DNA from: Saprospiraceae bacterium
GTDB taxonomy: Bacteria; Bacteroidota; Bacteroidia; Chitinophagales; Saprospiraceae
DNA: 64,000 nucleotides
Direction: 5' to 3'
Assembly (NCBI GenBank): GCA_020631405.1
Contig: JAHDHH010000006.1
Location: 47,801-111,800, forward strand
Made by a program: the position numbers and the translations under genes. This document shows positions 61,428-64,000 of this stretch, piece by piece (positions within the stretch are counted from its first letter, which is position 1; every line of letters begins with the position of its first letter). The notes under the pieces were generated by a model. The model worked only from the letters and a program-made list of their open reading frames with translations. It did not search any database and was not told where the DNA came from.

Positions 61428-62877
61428 AACTATCTTACATAGAATTATTCAGCTAAGCTTAGCTTTAGTCATATTAGGCTGCCTTACCTATGGCTTTGGA
61501 AATTTGGTTGCTTATTTCCAACAACCACCACCAAATCTATATAGTGTTCCAGTCGATCAGGTATTTTTTAAAGAAAATCACACCCCTTTTATTTGGAGTA
61601 GAGCTAAAGCCAATAACTACCCTTTAAGCACTTATCAAAAAAAAGAAATACAACAAGCTTATCTTAAAGCCTGGCAACTAAAAAACCTAAAACCTGGCAG
61701 CTATGAAGTGCTAAAAAATAACGAACATTTAGATGAGCGAGTACTTAAGCGAATCTATGATTCAGGCTCTTCTTCACTCAACATACAAACCGTAGATTTA
61801 AGTCACGATATTCATCTCAACTTTATTTCTATTGATCGATCGATTATTTCGTTTATGGATAAAAATGTACATGTGGTCACTCGAGTAAAATCAGCGGATA
61901 ATAGCATCACATACTTTGAAGAAGTCAATGATTATGAAGTGCTAATGCGTTTGACGGATGGAGTATGGAAGATTGAAAACATGCATCAGCGATCAAGTGA
62001 AGAGAAAGAATTAGCTCCTGTGGAAGAGCACTTTATGGAAATGGGTCAGAGACGTGGGATTAACTATTATCCTAAGGCGACACCTTGGCGAGCTTTCTGG
62101 CCACAATACGATTCTCTAGTCGTTGAAAATGATCTACAATTGGTCAATGATTTAGGCTATGATCACATTCGCTTTTTTATTCCATTTGAGGAAATTGGTG
62201 GAGCAGATATCCAGCCTAGTTTTTTCGAAAACATGGATCATTTGATAGCTACAGCTCATTCGCTAAATCTCGATGTTGTGCCCACCTTACTAGACTTCCC
62301 AGTAGGTTTTAGTATTTACCAATGGGCTGATTACAATCATCATATAAAAACCATCATGGAGCATTACCAAGATGCTACCAATATTTTACTCTGGGATATC
62401 AAAAATGAACCAGATATTGACTTCCAATATCACCCTAAGGCGGATGTAATGGCCTGCATGGAATATCTACTTAAGCAGGCGAGATCCTATGCTCCTAATC
62501 ATGCTTTAAGTATTTCGTGGGCAATGTCTGCAGAGGCTCACCAGTTAGCAGACCTGGTAGATGTTGTATCCTATCATCATTACAAAAGAGGCCAGTCTTA
62601 CCAGGAGGCGATTCAGGATATACGAAATGAGATCGGAGCGCGAAAGGACATTTATGTATCAGAGTTTGGTAAAAGCAGTTTTACAGGTTTAGCGTTTTGG
62701 AAAGATGGTGTAGGGGAGCAGCAAACTTATCGCAAATCATCTGAGAAGTTTATGGATGAACTTGGCGTCTCCCATGCTGTTTGGTGTTTGCATAATTATG
62801 AGGAAGCTCCCAGAAATGTTTTTGGATGGAAGCCTTGGATAAGATGGAGTCAGAAGAAGTTTGGCGTGGTGGAGTAG
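61420..62877 (+). CDS. Membrane-anchored GH5-like glycoside hydrolase with N-terminal NTF2-like domain
   Basis: An N-terminal membrane helix (residues ~10-32) is followed by an NTF2-like domain (~70-190: IQQAYLKAWQLKN ... GVWKIENMHQ) and a TIM-barrel glycosidase (~205-480). Clan GH-A residues are visible: Asn329-Glu330 (WDIKNEP) as acid/base and Glu415 (YVSEFGKS) as nucleophile, with HHYKR before it. This resembles GH5 and related cellulase/mannanase families and acts on beta-linked glycans. Orientation is probably outside the cytoplasmic membrane. Its N-terminal domain resembles the one at the C-terminal end of the GT-C-like protein two genes upstream. It probably trims or processes the glycan made by the operon. 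Confidence 0.82.
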   Translation: MNKTILHRIIQLSLALVILGCLTYGFGNLVAYFQQPPPNLYSVPVDQVFFKENHTPFIWSRAKANNYPLSTYQKKEIQQAYLKAWQLKNLKPGSYEVLKNNEHLDERVLKRIYDSGSSSLNIQTVDLSHDIHLNFISIDRSIISFMDKNVHVVTRVKSADNSITYFEEVNDYEVLMRLTDGVWKIENMHQRSSEEKELAPVEEHFMEMGQRRGINYYPKATPWRAFWPQYDSLVVENDLQLVNDLGYDHIRFFIPFEEIGGADIQPSFFENMDHLIATAHSLNLDVVPTLLDFPVGFSIYQWADYNHHIKTIMEHYQDATNILLWDIKNEPDIDFQYHPKADVMACMEYLLKQARSYAPNHALSISWAMSAEAHQLADLVDVVSYHHYKRGQSYQEAIQDIRNEIGARKDIYVSEFGKSSFTGLAFWKDGVGEQQTYRKSSEKFMDELGVSHAVWCLHNYEEAPRNVFGWKPWIRWSQKKFGVVE

Positions 62878-62964
62878 TGCTAGACACATTTGGATTATTA
62901 ATGGTTTTGAAACAAGCATTACGAGCAATATTTAAAGAAAAATTTTAGACCAAATTGATTGTTG

Positions 62965-62979
62965 TACCAATATTTGGTA
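62965..62979 (+). promoter_or_regulatory. Palindromic operator candidate upstream of parDE
   Basis: TACCAA-TAT-TTGGTA is a perfect 15-bp palindrome 24 bp before the parD start codon. ParD-type ribbon-helix-helix antitoxins usually bind palindromes in their own promoter. Confidence 0.5.
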
Positions 62980-63002
62980 TATTGTATTAAATTTTTATAA
63001 AA

Positions 63003-63248
63003 ATGGCAAAAAATACTTCAATCACTTTAGGAGACCACTTTGAATCCATTATAGAAAATAGTATCGCGTCAGGCAGATATGCTTCAGCAAGTGAGGTAAT
63101 TAGAGCAGGCTTACGCAAAATTGATGAAGAAGAACAAAAAATAAAAGCGCTAAGAGAAGCAATAGAAGCTGGAGAAAAAAGTGGATACCTTACTGACTTT
63201 GATCCTGACAAATTTTTAGAGAGAATGCATGCTAAACATTCAAAATGA
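63003..63248 (+). CDS. parD: ParD-family antitoxin (ribbon-helix-helix)
   Basis: This 81-aa protein has the typical layout: an RHH DNA-binding N-terminus (MAKNTSITLGDHFESII), the ASASEVIRAGLRK helix, and a charged C-terminal tail for toxin binding. It overlaps the toxin gene by 4 bp. It probably neutralises ParE and represses the operon through the palindrome just upstream. Confidence 0.92.
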   Translation: MAKNTSITLGDHFESIIENSIASGRYASASEVIRAGLRKIDEEEQKIKALREAIEAGEKSGYLTDFDPDKFLERMHAKHSK

Positions 63249-63538
63249 AATTGGACTACCAATTAAGTAGACTAGCAAACCAGGACCTAGAAAACATATG
63301 GAAATATTCATTTGAAAATTGGTCAAAAAAACAGGCCGATAGGTATGTCAAACAAATAATCAGTCAAATTAAAAAAGTTTGTTCAAACCCAGAAGTAGGA
63401 AAACAAATTTCTAGAATCAAACCTCACCATAGAATAATCAAAATTAATTCGCACTTGATAGTTTATAAAGTTGAAGATGAAATTTTGAAAGTTGACAGAA
63501 TAGTACATTTGCGAATGGATATTCAGAATAGAATATAG
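63245..63538 (+). CDS. parE: ParE-family toxin
   Basis: This 97-aa RelE/ParE-fold protein has the family pattern: LSRLANQDLENIWKYSFENW, YVKQIISQIK, RIKPHHRIIKINSHLIVYKVEDEILKVDRIVHLRMD. ParE toxins characterised so far mostly poison DNA gyrase, though some fold members cleave mRNA. Start and stop are intact, and the ATGA overlap with parD supports a working pair. The target is inferred from the family. Confidence 0.92.
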   Translation: MKLDYQLSRLANQDLENIWKYSFENWSKKQADRYVKQIISQIKKVCSNPEVGKQISRIKPHHRIIKINSHLIVYKVEDEILKVDRIVHLRMDIQNRI

Positions 63539-63561
63539 ACAGCAAAATACTCCATGACAAT

Positions 63562-64000
63562 ATGAACATACCCAACAAAAACACCCTCTTCCCAATCGAA
63601 CATTACAAGCGACTCTGCTTCCTGAAAAATCAAGTAAAGAATCCGCAAATAAAAGTAGGCGATTACACTTATTACGATGATTTTGATTCAGTCGAAAACT
63701 TTGAGAAGAATGTCAAATACTTGTTTGATTTTAATGGCGATGAACTAATCATCGGTAACTTTTCTATGATCGCTTCAGATGTGGTATTTATCATGAATGG
63801 AGGCAATCATTTGACGGACGCAATAAGCACTTATCCATTTTCAGTATTTGGCGGTGACTGGACAAAATCTATGGAGGGAAAAGAATATCCTAAGAAAGGA
63901 AATACTGTGGTGGGTAATGATGTTTGGATCGGTTATGGAGCTACGATTATGCCTGGTTTAACAATAGGTGATGGTGCTATCATAGCTACTAAATCGGTAG
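63562..64000 (+). CDS. Vat/CatB-type hexapeptide-repeat acetyltransferase (3' end outside window)
   Basis: From the ATG at 63562 the frame stays open to the window end (146 codons). The sequence follows the xenobiotic acetyltransferase family closely: FPIEHYKRLCFLK, VGDYTYYDDF, LIIGNFSMIASDVVFIMNGGNH, YPFSVFGGDW, VVGNDVWIGYGATIMPGLTIG. It is a left-handed beta-helix. His in GGNH is the expected catalytic base, and acetyl-CoA is the donor. Known members acetylate streptogramin A or chloramphenicol, but many chromosomal homologues have no proven drug substrate. The C-terminal part is outside the window. Confidence 0.88.
   Translation, partial: MNIPNKNTLFPIEHYKRLCFLKNQVKNPQIKVGDYTYYDDFDSVENFEKNVKYLFDFNGDELIIGNFSMIASDVVFIMNGGNHLTDAISTYPFSVFGGDWTKSMEGKEYPKKGNTVVGNDVWIGYGATIMPGLTIGDGAIIATKSV

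Overview
This 64 kb window comes from a member of the Bacteroidota. The evidence is a set of secreted proteins with type A C-terminal sorting domains of the type IX secretion system (T9SS), AT-rich DNA, and Bacteroidota-type repeat modules (SprB repeats, DUF11, SdrD-like Cna-B domains, Ig-like modules, GEVED, MopE-type metal-binding repeats). The repertoire of giant multi-domain adhesins resembles Saprospirales-like marine bacteria. That placement is an inference; no marker gene is present.

Region 1 (1-52031, all + strand) is an array of six T9SS cargo genes. In order they are: the 3' end of a giant adhesin (1-822); a 2719-aa adhesin that is its close paralogue (1299-9458); a 7032-aa giant with 23 SprB repeats and about 19 DUF11 modules (10054-31152); a 5165-aa protein with an N-terminal SBBP-type propeller, eight 243-aa Ig-type modules and Cna-B domains (31532-47029); a 1187-aa kelch/FN3/GEVED/MopE-repeat protein (47212-50775); and a 387-aa trypsin-fold protein that has lost its catalytic His and Ser (50868-52031). 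The four giants share the same C-terminal plan: DUF11, then Cna-B domains, then the sorting domain. Terminator hairpins separate the genes. Three giants are preceded by the same palindromic AT-rich element, so they are probably transcribed separately but co-regulated. The likely product is a set of very long, acidic, probably calcium-binding surface fibres.

Region 2 (52194-56964, all - strand) is ordinary chromosomal content: a CreD-family membrane protein, a class C beta-lactamase-fold lipoprotein, a hotdog thioesterase, an orphan TrpF-like (beta/alpha)8 protein with an altered substrate loop, and an ALG5-like family 2 glycosyltransferase.

Region 3 (57157-62877, + strand, divergent from the glycosyltransferase) is a translationally coupled three-gene operon. 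It encodes a GT-C-like multi-pass membrane protein with extra C-terminal domains, a lipoprotein, and a membrane-anchored GH5-like glycosidase. With the divergent glycosyltransferase it looks like an uncharacterised envelope glycan system.

Region 4 (63003-64000) holds a ParD/ParE toxin-antitoxin pair with a palindromic operator candidate and the 5' part of a Vat/CatB-type hexapeptide acetyltransferase that runs off the window. I saw no tRNA, rRNA, CRISPR array, insertion sequence or prophage.
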